DNA of 25,104 bases, taken from IMG/VR virus record IMGVR_UViG_3300030117_002070, positions 1 through 25,104 of that record, one strand, 5' to 3'. A program made the translations under genes and the position numbers. Position 1 is the first letter of the stretch. Each line of letters opens with the position of its first letter. Source of the stretch: a virus. Below the pieces are notes generated by a model. It was not told where the DNA came from. It ran no database searches and saw only the letters and a list, made by a program, of their open reading frames with translations. Below are positions 8,605-17,185 of this stretch, piece after piece.

Positions 8605-10590
8605 ATGGCTCAGATACAACAATTTTCCGGTTTGGGAATGTATGATAAGGGTGGTAAGTTTGAAGTTAAACAAGAATTTATAGACGCCGCTAGAGCTAAA
8701 GCTATTGAAGAAGGTAAGAAATATTATGGTGACACTACTAATTTTGAAGTATTTAGAGATCGTGTACTAAATTTACCAGACGCCGCAATTAATTTTGTTG
8801 CAAGAGGAGCAGAGGGCACTGGAGAGTATTTTGCAGGACTTGCATCATTATTAATGAAAGGTGGACAATTAGCAACCACAACTGATCCAGATAGACTTAC
8901 ACAACTAATGTCTGAACCATCTTTTACAAAATACATGGGTGCTTTCAGAGATAAAATTCCTACACCAAATTTATACGAAAGTGATATATCTGGAATGGAA
9001 GACACAGAAAAAGCATTTGGTACAGCAGCATATTACACCTCACCTGTTCCAATGGCACCCTTTGCAAAAGGTATTCCTTATTTATTTAAAGCAGGTAAAG
9101 CGGCAAAAGAAGGAACAGAAAATATAATAAAAGATGTAGCAAATACTCTTACAAAAGGAGATTCAAAATTTAGAGCGAGCGCTGGTGGTAAAAATCAATT
9201 TACAAACAATCCAACTTTTACATCAGAGGGGGAACAGTTTATTAAAGATAATTTTATGAAAATGTCAGATAATGCAATAGTCGATGCTTTAAATCAAAAC
9301 CCTGAAAAATTTTTAAATAGAATAGATGTAGCAACTAAAAATACAGTAACAGGTTTTAGAGATAGAAATAAACTTATAAAATCTGCAAAAGGTGGTGCAG
9401 ATGAAAAAGGTGCAGGTGGGGATTTTCAATCACTCACACCAGCAGTTATACTTAGAAATAAAAATTTAGATAAGATTACAAATAATTTTAAAAGTAAAAT
9501 TGGTGAAGGTAAGATTGACATTAACAATCCAGATCAAATGTATGATGAATTTTCAAAAATATACAGATCAGTTACAGGAGACAATAGACCAAAATTACAT
9601 ACAGGGTCTGGTCACAAAGAATATTTCAAGTATGTTGATGAATACAATAAATTAAATCCAGAAGCCACAGTAGCTAGGTCTGAGCCAGATTTACTTAAAA
9701 TGAAAAAGAAAAAGTATATGTCAGAACAAGGAGCGGGAATATCTGATACATTTGATAAGTTTTTAACACAAGAGTTTATGAAAGCTGTAAGGAAAGAGGC
9801 TTCAACATCGTTAGATCCTGCTTTTATAAGTAACATAAATAAAATGAGAGATAATGACTCTATGGCTCGTTATTTAAATTTTATAAGAAGAACACGCACT
9901 GACTTAGTAGATGTTTTTAAGGATCCAAATTTTAAAGAATTTTTTTCTGTTTATAATCCAAAAGATTTAAACGTTCCCGGATCTAAATTTTACAAAGATT
10001 ATGAAAAGTTTGTTAAATTAGATAAACAAAGATTAGCCATCGGTAAAAAATTAAATCCTATATTAAAAAAATTGTTTCCAAAAGATACAAAATTTTCAAT
10101 AAATGTAGCACATAAATTTGAATCTTCTGGTATTGGTGAGTACGTCAGTAAAGCTAAAGCAGGGAAAGGTGGCGATCCATCTGAAATATATCTAGACATT
10201 AATGTAATTAACACAAAGACACAAAGAAAATTAGAAGCAAGAGCAAGATTATTAAATGAAAGATATTATGATCCTAAAAAGGGAGGTAATAGAGAGGATT
10301 TAATTGAGCTTACTCAAATTGATAATATATTAAGAGGTTACGGAAGTGAAGGTCAAGTTGTTATTCCCATAAAAGATGTTAAAGGTAATATAATCATGGA
10401 ACCCGGTTTTAAATTAGGTCAAGCTGAAACAAATATAGTTAAAAAAATTATTAACATTGGTGAAAATAAAGGATATAATTTTACAAATAAAGAAAAAGAA
10501 ATTTTATCAGAAGTTTTAGAAATAATAGACCCACAAAAATTTTTTAAAGGCGGATTGGTAGGAATAGACTATCTAACACGACCTCTGTAA
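8605..10590 (+). CDS. 661-aa virion-type protein with Gly-Gly tail
   Basis: Cysteine-free, Lys/Asn-rich and mostly helical, with a hydrophobic-tinged N-terminal third (residues ~65-90 and 130-160, containing INFVARGAEGTGEYFAGLAS). Near the N-terminus is a GMYDKGGKF element and at the C-terminus FKGGLVGIDYLTRPL, reminiscent of the GGIMNARKPMQRV tail on the 1105-aa protein. I see no enzymatic motif. Long unrecognised proteins like this are commonly internal virion or tail proteins in marine podovirus-like phages (inference from context). It is the last gene of the left plus-strand block and converges on the SNF2 helicase gene. Confidence 0.8.
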   Translation: MAQIQQFSGLGMYDKGGKFEVKQEFIDAARAKAIEEGKKYYGDTTNFEVFRDRVLNLPDAAINFVARGAEGTGEYFAGLASLLMKGGQLATTTDPDRLTQLMSEPSFTKYMGAFRDKIPTPNLYESDISGMEDTEKAFGTAAYYTSPVPMAPFAKGIPYLFKAGKAAKEGTENIIKDVANTLTKGDSKFRASAGGKNQFTNNPTFTSEGEQFIKDNFMKMSDNAIVDALNQNPEKFLNRIDVATKNTVTGFRDRNKLIKSAKGGADEKGAGGDFQSLTPAVILRNKNLDKITNNFKSKIGEGKIDINNPDQMYDEFSKIYRSVTGDNRPKLHTGSGHKEYFKYVDEYNKLNPEATVARSEPDLLKMKKKKYMSEQGAGISDTFDKFLTQEFMKAVRKEASTSLDPAFISNINKMRDNDSMARYLNFIRRTRTDLVDVFKDPNFKEFFSVYNPKDLNVPGSKFYKDYEKFVKLDKQRLAIGKKLNPILKKLFPKDTKFSINVAHKFESSGIGEYVSKAKAGKGGDPSEIYLDINVINTKTQRKLEARARLLNERYYDPKKGGNREDLIELTQIDNILRGYGSEGQVVIPIKDVKGNIIMEPGFKLGQAETNIVKKIINIGENKGYNFTNKEKEILSEVLEIIDPQKFFKGGLVGIDYLTRPL

Positions 10591-10698
10591 AAATTTTAAC
10601 CCCACAATTAAGCGAGAACGAACGAATTAACACCTCCTAGGGTGATAGTACCTAAGAATTAATTTTCTTCGTCAGCGTGTAAAAAAACAGGGTTTATG
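10591..10698. terminator. Convergent intergenic spacer with small hairpins, possible bidirectional terminator
   Basis: The 108-base gap separates two convergent genes, where termination from both sides is expected. I see CACC-TCCTAG-GGTG at 10631-10644 and AAGAA-TTAATT-TTCTT at 10654-10669, enclosed by AATTAA/TTAATT arms; a T-run for minus-strand transcripts lies at 10681-10687 (A-run on the plus strand). Stems are short (4-6 bp) and AT-rich, so neither is a textbook intrinsic terminator. Confidence 0.35.
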
Positions 10699-12135
10699 TT
10701 AAATTAGCCATTTTTTGAGTTCTTCACCCAGTACTTTTGTTGCTAAGTTGATTTTACCTCTTAAATTCTTCACAATGAACTCATCTATCGTGCCATCTGA
10801 TATCAAATCAATATAAGTTACCTTTTTTGTTTGGCTAATACGATGCGCTCTATCTTCTGATTGCAATCTAATTTCTAAATCGTAGCTATTGCTGTAATAA
10901 ACAACAGTATTACTAGCAGTGAGAGTGAGACCATACCCTCCGGTTCTAGGATTGCCAACGAAAAATCGTAGAGAGCTTTCTCTATCTTGGAAACGACTAA
11001 CAATATCTTGGCGATCACTATCAGCAGTGTCACCAAAGAAAGATTCCACACTGTCCTTTCCATATCTTTCTGAAAGTACGTTTGTAATTTCCTTAATATC
11101 ATGACGGTATACCGCCCAAATAATAACTTTTCCATCTACCTCCTCCAATATGTTTAGTAGTTCGTTTATTCTATTATTCTTCAATGGTTTTACCTCACCA
11201 TCATCGGTAGCTAAGTGTCCACAAGTGATTTGATGTAATCGTATCATCTGTGCCAAGGCACTAGCCGCTGTTGTTTGTGACCCCTCTAGTTCTGTGAGTG
11301 CATGTTTTTTCATTTCTACATATGCTTTGAGTTGTTCTGGTGTTAGTGGCACACTTCGTTTCATATACACCTTGTCTGGTAAATCTAGACAATCTTCTTT
11401 TAATACACGATACGAAAACTTTTCTAATTTAGAATTCAGTTCATCTAATCGTATATATCCTGTCACTAATTTAAAACTGTGACTACCTACATTACGATCC
11501 ACCATCATCGCATATCTGTTTTTAAATGTGTAGTATGAAGAAAAGTCCAAGTACAACGGATCAAGAAAGTAACACTGTGTATATAAATCTAACGGTGACT
11601 TTGTTACAGGCGACCCTGTTAGTATTCGTCTATACTTTGCATAATCTCTTAGTTTTAATACGTTTTTTGTTCTTGACGCTGTGGGTGATTTTATTGTTGT
11701 AGATTCATCAATCGCCATCAATGCTTGATGTCCTAACAAAAACTTCTGTGCTATTATCAAACCTTTTTTTGTACTAAATGCCTCAATATTCATCAAGAAT
11801 ATCGTAAGTTCTTCACCATGTTTAAATAATTTTTTATTTTCTTTTTCTTGTTTTTTTGTTGTAGCAGGTGACCAAGTCACTACATTATACAATACATGCT
11901 CTGGCATGTGTGTAGGTATTTCTTGACGTTCCCAGTTTCTGTATACACCTTTTGGTGCAACGATTAACGCCGCATTTATTTTACCTTTATCATACAGCAT
12001 CGCAATATTATCAACTAATACTTTAGATTTACCTGTACCCATTTCCATAAACAATGCGTAATTTTCTTTGTTATGGCTTGCACCTAACGCATGTAATTGA
12101 TGAGCGTATGGCTCTGTCTTAAACTTATAATCCAT
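10699..12135 (-). CDS. SNF2-family DEAD/DEAH-type helicase
   Basis: 478 aa superfamily 2 ATPase. Walker A is MGTGKSK (GTGKS, residues 33-37), motif Ia VAPKGVYRNW (~60-69), motif II the DEST variant (143-146, AIDESTTIKSP), motif III LTGSP (172-176). In the second RecA lobe, motif V is GGYGLTLTASN and motif VI LQSEDRAHRISQ (~424-435), both diagnostic of the SNF2 group. Phage members are short and lack chromatin-remodeller insertions; they act as DNA translocases in replication, recombination or transcription control. It is the only minus-strand gene among the replication genes. The start has AAGGAC about 8 bases upstream and a TTGACA promoter candidate within 60 bases. Confidence 0.93.
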   Translation of the reverse strand: MDYKFKTEPYAHQLHALGASHNKENYALFMEMGTGKSKVLVDNIAMLYDKGKINAALIVAPKGVYRNWERQEIPTHMPEHVLYNVVTWSPATTKKQEKENKKLFKHGEELTIFLMNIEAFSTKKGLIIAQKFLLGHQALMAIDESTTIKSPTASRTKNVLKLRDYAKYRRILTGSPVTKSPLDLYTQCYFLDPLYLDFSSYYTFKNRYAMMVDRNVGSHSFKLVTGYIRLDELNSKLEKFSYRVLKEDCLDLPDKVYMKRSVPLTPEQLKAYVEMKKHALTELEGSQTTAASALAQMIRLHQITCGHLATDDGEVKPLKNNRINELLNILEEVDGKVIIWAVYRHDIKEITNVLSERYGKDSVESFFGDTADSDRQDIVSRFQDRESSLRFFVGNPRTGGYGLTLTASNTVVYYSNSYDLEIRLQSEDRAHRISQTKKVTYIDLISDGTIDEFIVKNLRGKINLATKVLGEELKKWLI

Positions 12136-12164
12136 AATGTCGTCCTTCTTTAATTCTTATTTTG

Positions 12165-12193
12165 TAAATAACACTTGCAAAATGTTTTGTCAA
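12165..12193 (-). promoter_or_regulatory. Sigma70-like promoter for the SNF2 helicase gene
   Basis: On the minus strand a perfect TTGACA (plus-strand TGTCAA, 12188-12193) is followed after 17 bases by TATTTA (12165-12170). A transcript starting near 12158 would have a ~22-base leader with AAGGAC before the ATG at 12135. The -10 box is poor, so this is a candidate only. Confidence 0.45.
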
Positions 12194-12202
12194 TGGTATA
12201 TG
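12175..12202 (+). promoter_or_regulatory. Possible opposing sigma70-like promoter for the replication block
   Basis: TTGCAA at 12175-12180, a 16-base spacer and TATATG at 12197-12202 face right toward the gene at 12221. The box sequences interleave with the minus-strand promoter candidate, so the two polymerases could not bind together. The leader would be very short, with the ribosome-binding site at its 5' end, which lowers confidence. Confidence 0.3.
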
Positions 12203-12220
12203 CAAATCAAAGGAGAAAGA

Positions 12221-12547
12221 ATGACTGTATATGTAGTACAAGAAGTTCCGGGTAGAAATATACTCAGTGCAGAAAAGTTTGGTGATTTAGAATTATTATT
12301 GCCAGAAGGTTCTCAATTAGTTTTGAGCACAGGTCCAACAGTAAGAAGACTAAATTATAAACTACGAAATTTTAACGATGATGATTATTTATTATTAATG
12401 GGTGATCCATCTGCTATCGGTATTGCATGTGCAATAGCGGCCACGCAAAACCGTGGAAAATTTAAATGCTTGAAGTGGGATAGGAGAGAGTATAAATACT
12501 ATCCTATTGAAGTTAACTTATATGAGAGAGGAGAAATTGATGAATAA
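12221..12547 (+). CDS. Conserved phage protein of unknown function
   Basis: 108 aa. I place the start at 12221 because a strong AAAGGAGA lies six bases upstream, the same consensus used before the genes at 13111, 17175 and 20381; the in-frame ATG at 12137 has none and would cover the divergent promoter region. The sequence (start MTVYVVQEVPGRNILSAEKF, then LLPEGSQLVLSTGPTVRRL, ending KCLKWDRREYKYYPIEVNL) belongs to a family I remember as widespread in phage replication regions without known function. It contains the segment DDYLLLMGDPSAIGIACAIA (residues ~48-67), a beta strand then Gly/Ala helix. First gene of the plus-strand replication block; it overlaps the next gene by 8 bases. Confidence 0.8.
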   Translation: MTVYVVQEVPGRNILSAEKFGDLELLLPEGSQLVLSTGPTVRRLNYKLRNFNDDDYLLLMGDPSAIGIACAIAATQNRGKFKCLKWDRREYKYYPIEVNLYERGEIDE

Positions 12548-13097
12548 CTTACTCGACGAAATGGAAAGTGATGTAAAGACGCCTACGATTGGTGATAATT
12601 CTTTAAAAGAAATGTCTGATTTGTGCGCGGAACAAGCGTCACTAGAAGAAGAAATGAGACAATTAGAAGAACAGTTGAAAGCAAAAGCAAAAGCTGTTCG
12701 TAAGTTGTCACAAGAAATAATTCCGGCAAAAATGTCAGAATTAGGATTAGAAAGTTTGACACTAAAAGATGGTTCATCTGTAAAGGTGAAACAATTAGTA
12801 CAAGCTTCTATTCCGGTAAGACATCGCGAAGAAGCATTTCAATGGCTTCGTGATAACGGACATGGCGACTTGATTAAAAACCAAGTATCTGCCACGTTTG
12901 GTAAAGGTGAGGATCAATCCGCAAATGAATTTATTGACAACATAAATTCATTAGGATATGAGCATACACAGAAGGTCTGGGTGGAACCCATGACTCTCAA
13001 AGCGTTTGTTAGAGAACAAATAGAAGAGGGGACTGAGTTACCGATGGACAAGTTCGGAGTCTTTGTTGGCGCCGAAACAAAAATAAGTAAAACGTAA
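12540..13097 (+). CDS. Phage replication-region protein with N-terminal coiled coil
   Basis: 185 aa. The start at 12540 is set by AGAGGAGA eight bases upstream. Residues ~20-62 form a strongly charged coiled coil (ASLEEEMRQLEEQLKAKAKA), followed by a mixed alpha/beta domain with LTLKDGSSVKVKQLVQASIP, then HREEAFQWLRDNGHGDLI and a conserved-looking FVREQIEEGTELP near the end. I do not recognise a named family. It sits between a conserved unknown and the putative ssDNA-binding protein in tight overlap, so a DNA-replication or recombination accessory role is likely but unproven. Confidence 0.75.
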   Translation: MNNLLDEMESDVKTPTIGDNSLKEMSDLCAEQASLEEEMRQLEEQLKAKAKAVRKLSQEIIPAKMSELGLESLTLKDGSSVKVKQLVQASIPVRHREEAFQWLRDNGHGDLIKNQVSATFGKGEDQSANEFIDNINSLGYEHTQKVWVEPMTLKAFVREQIEEGTELPMDKFGVFVGAETKISKT

Positions 13098-13110
13098 AAA
13101 GGAGAAACAT

Positions 13111-13881
13111 ATGGCAAATGCTAATGTTGCAAAAAAAGAAGAAAGTAAACTACCTGCACTAAGTTTGGATTTGATGGAAGGGGACGCACATAGCGGACTT
13201 GAAAACATATCACAAGATGACTTAGCAACACCAAGACTAAAAGTCTTGATGCAGTTATCACCAGAGATAGAAGAGATCGAAGGTGCTAAATCCGGTATGA
13301 TTTATAATACGGTGACTAATGATCTGTATGATGGATCAAAAGGTATTCGTGTTCTACCGTGTGCGTATCAACGTCAATACGTTGAGTGGGCTGACAGAGG
13401 GCAAGGATCGGGTGCGCCGATTAATGTCTATGATGCTTCTAGTGACATCTTGACAAAAACTACAAGGGATGACAACAACAAAGATCGTTTAGAAAACGGA
13501 AACTATGTTGAAACTTGTGGTAACCACTATGTACTACTTGTTACTGAGCAAGGGGATGCAACTCCTGCTTTGATAACAATGAAAGCTACACAGCTTAAAA
13601 AGAGTAGAAAGTGGAACTCTATGTTACTAAATCTAAAATTAAACGGTAAGAATGGATTGTTTACTCCACCATCTTACAGCCACTACTATCGCCTTAAAAC
13701 TACCAAAGAAGGTAATGATAAAGGTAACTGGTGGGGCTGGGAGGTCAGTAGAGAATCTCAACTTGAAGATGCTAACCTTTACAGTATCGCTAAGGCATTT
13801 GCTGAAAGCGTGAACAAAGGTGAAGTTAAAGTCAAGTATGAAGAAGAGTCTTCTACAGGTGAACAAAAGGTTCCGTTTTAA
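13111..13881 (+). CDS. Possible ssDNA-binding / replication accessory protein
   Basis: 256 aa behind a strong AAAAAGGAGAAA ribosome-binding site. A variable N-terminus (MANANVAKKEESKLPALSLD) precedes a beta-rich core containing ATPRLKVLMQLSPE, GIRVLPCAYQRQYVEW, HYVLLVTEQG and GNWWGWEVSRESQ. The acidic C-terminus ends EESSTGEQKVPF, like the acidic tail with terminal Pro-Phe of bacterial SSB, which recruits partner enzymes. Gene order (just ahead of primase, helicase and polymerase) and high-expression features (strong RBS, own terminator) fit an ssDNA-binding protein. I cannot confirm an OB fold from sequence alone. Confidence 0.55.
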   Translation: MANANVAKKEESKLPALSLDLMEGDAHSGLENISQDDLATPRLKVLMQLSPEIEEIEGAKSGMIYNTVTNDLYDGSKGIRVLPCAYQRQYVEWADRGQGSGAPINVYDASSDILTKTTRDDNNKDRLENGNYVETCGNHYVLLVTEQGDATPALITMKATQLKKSRKWNSMLLNLKLNGKNGLFTPPSYSHYYRLKTTKEGNDKGNWWGWEVSRESQLEDANLYSIAKAFAESVNKGEVKVKYEEESSTGEQKVPF

Positions 13882-13888
13882 CCAACAC

Positions 13889-13915
13889 GGGGCGGGCGAC
13901 CGCCCCTTTAATTTT
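13889..13915 (+). terminator. Strong intrinsic terminator
   Basis: A perfect 7-bp G/C stem GGGGCGG / CCGCCCC (13889-13895 and 13900-13906) closes a GCGA tetraloop (GNRA class) and is followed by TTTAATTTT. It lies 7 bases after the stop of the putative ssDNA-binding protein gene and stands out in this AT-rich sequence. It should end or attenuate transcripts before the primase gene, leaving the upstream genes more abundant. Confidence 0.9.
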
Positions 13916-13926
13916 AGTGAGTGCAC

Positions 13927-15477
13927 ATGGAAGAAAGAGTAAAGAAGTTTAAGAGCATATTTTATGGATTAGACCGCGCTTATGGTCAATATAAAAGTGA
14001 TGGCGAGTCAATAAATGGTAAAGCTAGTGGTAAAGCTTTTATAAAAAAAGCACCTGTTACAGATCAATTATGGATAGATCATATAGAGGGTAAGGATCCT
14101 AGTCTTGGTATTATACCAATAAGAGATAATTCAAAATGTATATGGGGTTGTATAGATATAGATACATACCCGTTAGATCATAAAAAGATTGTTAGAAAGA
14201 TAAGAGATTTAGAACTACCGCTTGTTATGTGTAGATCAAAGAGTGGTGGAGCACACGTATTTTTATTTACAAAAGAACCCGTGCAAGCAAAGCTTGTTCG
14301 TGATAAACTACAAGAATGGGCAGGAGAATTAGGTTATGCAAATTGTGAAATATTTCCAAAACAAATTGAAATACAAGCGGATCGTGGAGATACTGGAAAC
14401 TTTCTTAATCTTCCCTATCACGGTGGTGATGATTCTATGCGCCATGGCTATAGTGACGATGGGAGCGCTAGTAGTCTTGATGATTTCTTTTCTTTATATG
14501 ACACTTATTGTACGACCGAAGAAAGTTTAAAACAATTTAAAGTAAAAAGAAAGAATGATGTTGAATTAAATGATGGACCTCCGTGTTTATCAACATTGAT
14601 GTCACAAGGTATACCACCCGGCGGAAGAGATAACACATTATATCAATACGCAGTATACGCAAAAAAGAAGTGGCCAGAAGATTGGTCAACAAAAATAGAA
14701 GAGTTTAATTATAAGTATATGGAAACACCATTACCCGCACAACAAGTTTTAAAAACAATAAGACAACATGAGAAAAAAGATTATCAATACAAATGTAAAG
14801 ATCAACCTATGTGTGCTGTGTGTTCACAAAATTTATGTAGAGGAAAACAATATGGTATTGGTAATTCTTTTGAACATCAAGTAAGTGACTTAACAAAATT
14901 TGAAAGTGATGAATCAACTTGGTTTTTAAATATAGATGGTAGAAGATTAAAGTTATCGACCGATCAATTGTATAATCAACATAAATTTAGACAAGCATGT
15001 ATGAATGAAATAAATGTAATGCCTAACATGATGAGACCGGCTGATTGGGACAGTAGATTACAAGCATTATTAGATAGTGTTGAAGTTATACAGATGCCAC
15101 ATGAAATTACAAAGACAGGTAGATTTGAAAGTTTACTAGAACGTTTCTTAGAAGATCAAGGAATAGCAGAACACATAGATGAAATAGATATGGGTAAAGC
15201 ATTGTTTGAAGAAAAAGAATATGAAGAAAAAGAAGGTAAAGTAAAAAGAGAAACTGCATATTTTAAATCAGAATGGTTGCAGAAGTTCTTGAAAAAGAAT
15301 GATTTTAAAGATTTTAGTACCACACAAATGTTGGCACATATAAGAAGTAAATTGAACGGCGGGGATGGTAGAAGAAAAATAAAAGGTAAGACAGCATATC
15401 TTTGGTATGTGCCTTGGATAAGAAAAAACAGCGATGAATTTTCTACACCAGACATGGGAGAGGAGACACCGTTTTGA
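13927..15477 (+). CDS. Archaeo-eukaryotic-type (AEP) DNA primase
   Basis: 516 aa. It has the AEP catalytic signature: motif I IDIDTYPLDH with D77-I-D79, motif II SKSGGAHVFLF (H110), then GNFLNLPYHGGD (~157-168). A PriCT-like helical segment (GGRDNTLYQYAVYAKKKW, ~232-249) and a four-cysteine cluster C-x5-C-x2-C-x4-C (290-304, in KCKDQPMCAVCSQNLC) follow. The C-terminal ~180 residues are helical and end DMGEETPF. It synthesises primers for PolA. I prefer ATG 13927 (GTGAG upstream); an in-frame GTG at 13921 would add two residues. The gene starts 21 bases after the terminator hairpin, so it depends on read-through or its own weak promoter. Confidence 0.88.
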   Translation: MEERVKKFKSIFYGLDRAYGQYKSDGESINGKASGKAFIKKAPVTDQLWIDHIEGKDPSLGIIPIRDNSKCIWGCIDIDTYPLDHKKIVRKIRDLELPLVMCRSKSGGAHVFLFTKEPVQAKLVRDKLQEWAGELGYANCEIFPKQIEIQADRGDTGNFLNLPYHGGDDSMRHGYSDDGSASSLDDFFSLYDTYCTTEESLKQFKVKRKNDVELNDGPPCLSTLMSQGIPPGGRDNTLYQYAVYAKKKWPEDWSTKIEEFNYKYMETPLPAQQVLKTIRQHEKKDYQYKCKDQPMCAVCSQNLCRGKQYGIGNSFEHQVSDLTKFESDESTWFLNIDGRRLKLSTDQLYNQHKFRQACMNEINVMPNMMRPADWDSRLQALLDSVEVIQMPHEITKTGRFESLLERFLEDQGIAEHIDEIDMGKALFEEKEYEEKEGKVKRETAYFKSEWLQKFLKKNDFKDFSTTQMLAHIRSKLNGGDGRRKIKGKTAYLWYVPWIRKNSDEFSTPDMGEETPF

Positions 15478-16997
15478 GAAACATTATTTTTGGACCACCG
15501 GGAACAGGTAAGACAACTTATTTACTACGCATAGTAGAAAAAGAGTTGCGTGAAAATAAAGTTAATCCTAATAAAATTGCTTACCTTGCTTTTACAAATC
15601 AAGCGGCAGATGAAGCATTGGCTCGTGCTATTTCACAATTAAGTTATGACTCAAAAGAGTTTTCAAACTTTCGTACACTGCATAGTTTAGCATACAGAGA
15701 GCTACATTTAAAAGAAGAAAACATTATGAGTGATGATGATTACAAAAAAGTTTCTGATAAGACACAAATAAAATTAAGTAATCCAAATAATAATATTAAA
15801 TCATATGGTGCAGGTTTTCCAGATGATGTGTTTATGCAAGTAATAGATGGTGCAAAGATAAGAGGTATTACACCAGAAAATTATTTTAATGATCCAGACA
15901 TAGGAAACATAGAAGGTGGTTTGCGAAAATTAAAATACATAGATAAGTCTTTGATTGATTATAAAAGAGAAAGAAACAAGTACGATATGACAGACATGAT
16001 TATAGATTTTAATAAAAAACATTATGACCTTATGCCAAACTTTGATGTAGTTATTATTGATGAAGCACAAGATCTTAGTTGGTTACAATGGAAAATGGTT
16101 GAGCGTGTTGTGACAAAAGCAAAGCGTGTGTATGTTGCAGGTGATGATGATCAAGCGATTTATCGTTGGGCAGGTGCAAGACCAGAGTTCTTAATGAACA
16201 TGGAAGGCACAAGAACAATATTAAATAAATCATATCGTTTAGCAGAGTCTATTCATGCAAAAGCAAATAAATTAATTAAGCGTGTAAAAGATAGAGTAGA
16301 TAAAGAATGGACAGCGCGTGATGAAAAAGGTCAAGTAAACATACATCCAATAGAACAATTACAAAAAATGAAAGAGGGTCAGTGGTTGATATTGGCAAGA
16401 GACGGATACCGTTTAGATAAGTTAGAAGATGAATTAAAAATTTACGGTTACTTCTATGAAAGAGGAGATCGTACTTCTATTAATAAACGTGTGCATGAAG
16501 CTATACTTGCATGGGAAGATGTTCGTAGAGGTAAAGAATTAGATATTAGAAGAGTAAAATCATTTTATAATTATGTTAAAACAGGAGAAGGTGTTGATAA
16601 AAAATTTAAATCAATGAAGAATGTAGATAAAGATAAAACATTTACCTTTGATACATTAACATCTGATTATGGATTAAAGTTAGATAAAGAATTACCTTGG
16701 TTCAAAGCATTAGAAAATATTGAACCACAAAAGAAAACTTATGTACGTATGTGTTTACGTCGTAAAGAAAACATTAGACGCGCACCACGGATCAAACTAT
16801 CTACGATACATGGATCAAAAGGTGGTGAAGCAGATAATGTAATGTTATTAACAGATTTAACTCGTAAAGCCGATGCATCGTATTGGAAACAACGAGACGA
16901 AGAGCGACGCGTATTCTATGTGGGAATGACGCGTGCAAGAAACACCTTGAACATTGTGAGATCACAATCGGATAGAGAATTTTCGGAGGCATTTTAA
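15474..16997 (+). CDS. UvrD/PcrA-like superfamily 1 helicase
   Basis: 507 aa. The TTG start at 15474 (TTGA overlap with the primase stop) is fixed by the GAGAGGAGA Shine-Dalgarno about 9 bases upstream and by Walker A lying at residues 7-14 (GPPGTGKT); no ATG exists ahead of it. Motif Ia is LAFTNQAADEA, motif II DEAQ (~196-199), motif III AGDDDQAIYRWAGA (~222-235), motif V STIHGSKGGEAD and motif VI YVGMTRARN (~482). The order is that of UvrD/Rep helicases, 3'-5' ssDNA translocases, though it is shorter than full UvrD (~700 aa). No DnaB-type helicase is in the window, so this may be the fork helicase. Confidence 0.93.
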   Translation: MRNIIFGPPGTGKTTYLLRIVEKELRENKVNPNKIAYLAFTNQAADEALARAISQLSYDSKEFSNFRTLHSLAYRELHLKEENIMSDDDYKKVSDKTQIKLSNPNNNIKSYGAGFPDDVFMQVIDGAKIRGITPENYFNDPDIGNIEGGLRKLKYIDKSLIDYKRERNKYDMTDMIIDFNKKHYDLMPNFDVVIIDEAQDLSWLQWKMVERVVTKAKRVYVAGDDDQAIYRWAGARPEFLMNMEGTRTILNKSYRLAESIHAKANKLIKRVKDRVDKEWTARDEKGQVNIHPIEQLQKMKEGQWLILARDGYRLDKLEDELKIYGYFYERGDRTSINKRVHEAILAWEDVRRGKELDIRRVKSFYNYVKTGEGVDKKFKSMKNVDKDKTFTFDTLTSDYGLKLDKELPWFKALENIEPQKKTYVRMCLRRKENIRRAPRIKLSTIHGSKGGEADNVMLLTDLTRKADASYWKQRDEERRVFYVGMTRARNTLNIVRSQSDREFSEAF

Positions 16998-17185
16998 TGT
17001 TTACAATAGAGACTGCATTGAAACAAGTTAGTGTAACAGAAAAACAAGTGCGTAAAATACGTGCTGAGTTACCAAAACTAAATCGTGAAAAAGTTGATAA
17101 GGAGCTTAAAATATTACTACTTGATTTACAACTTCTTGCAAATGATTTACGATCTATTAGCAAAAAGGAGAAAGATGAGAACTAG
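16997..17185 (+). CDS. Small helical protein of unknown function
   Basis: 62 aa, starting on the last base of the helicase stop (TAATG) with CGGAGGC seven bases upstream. It is nearly all charged amphipathic helix (VTEKQVRKIRAELPKL; LLLDLQLLANDLRSI), with no cysteine and no membrane segment. Its position between helicase and polymerase suggests a replication accessory subunit or adapter, which is only an inference. It overlaps the next gene by 11 bases. Confidence 0.65.
   Translation: MFTIETALKQVSVTEKQVRKIRAELPKLNREKVDKELKILLLDLQLLANDLRSISKKEKDEN

Noticed and set aside
12137-12220. N-terminal extension of the 108-aa gene from ATG 12137
   Set aside because: It would cross the divergent promoter region and has no ribosome-binding site, unlike ATG 12221.
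17085-17174. N-terminal extension of the DUF6378-like gene (ATG at 17085)
   Set aside because: The extension lies in another frame of the 62-aa gene and the consensus AAGGAG sits right before ATG 17175.
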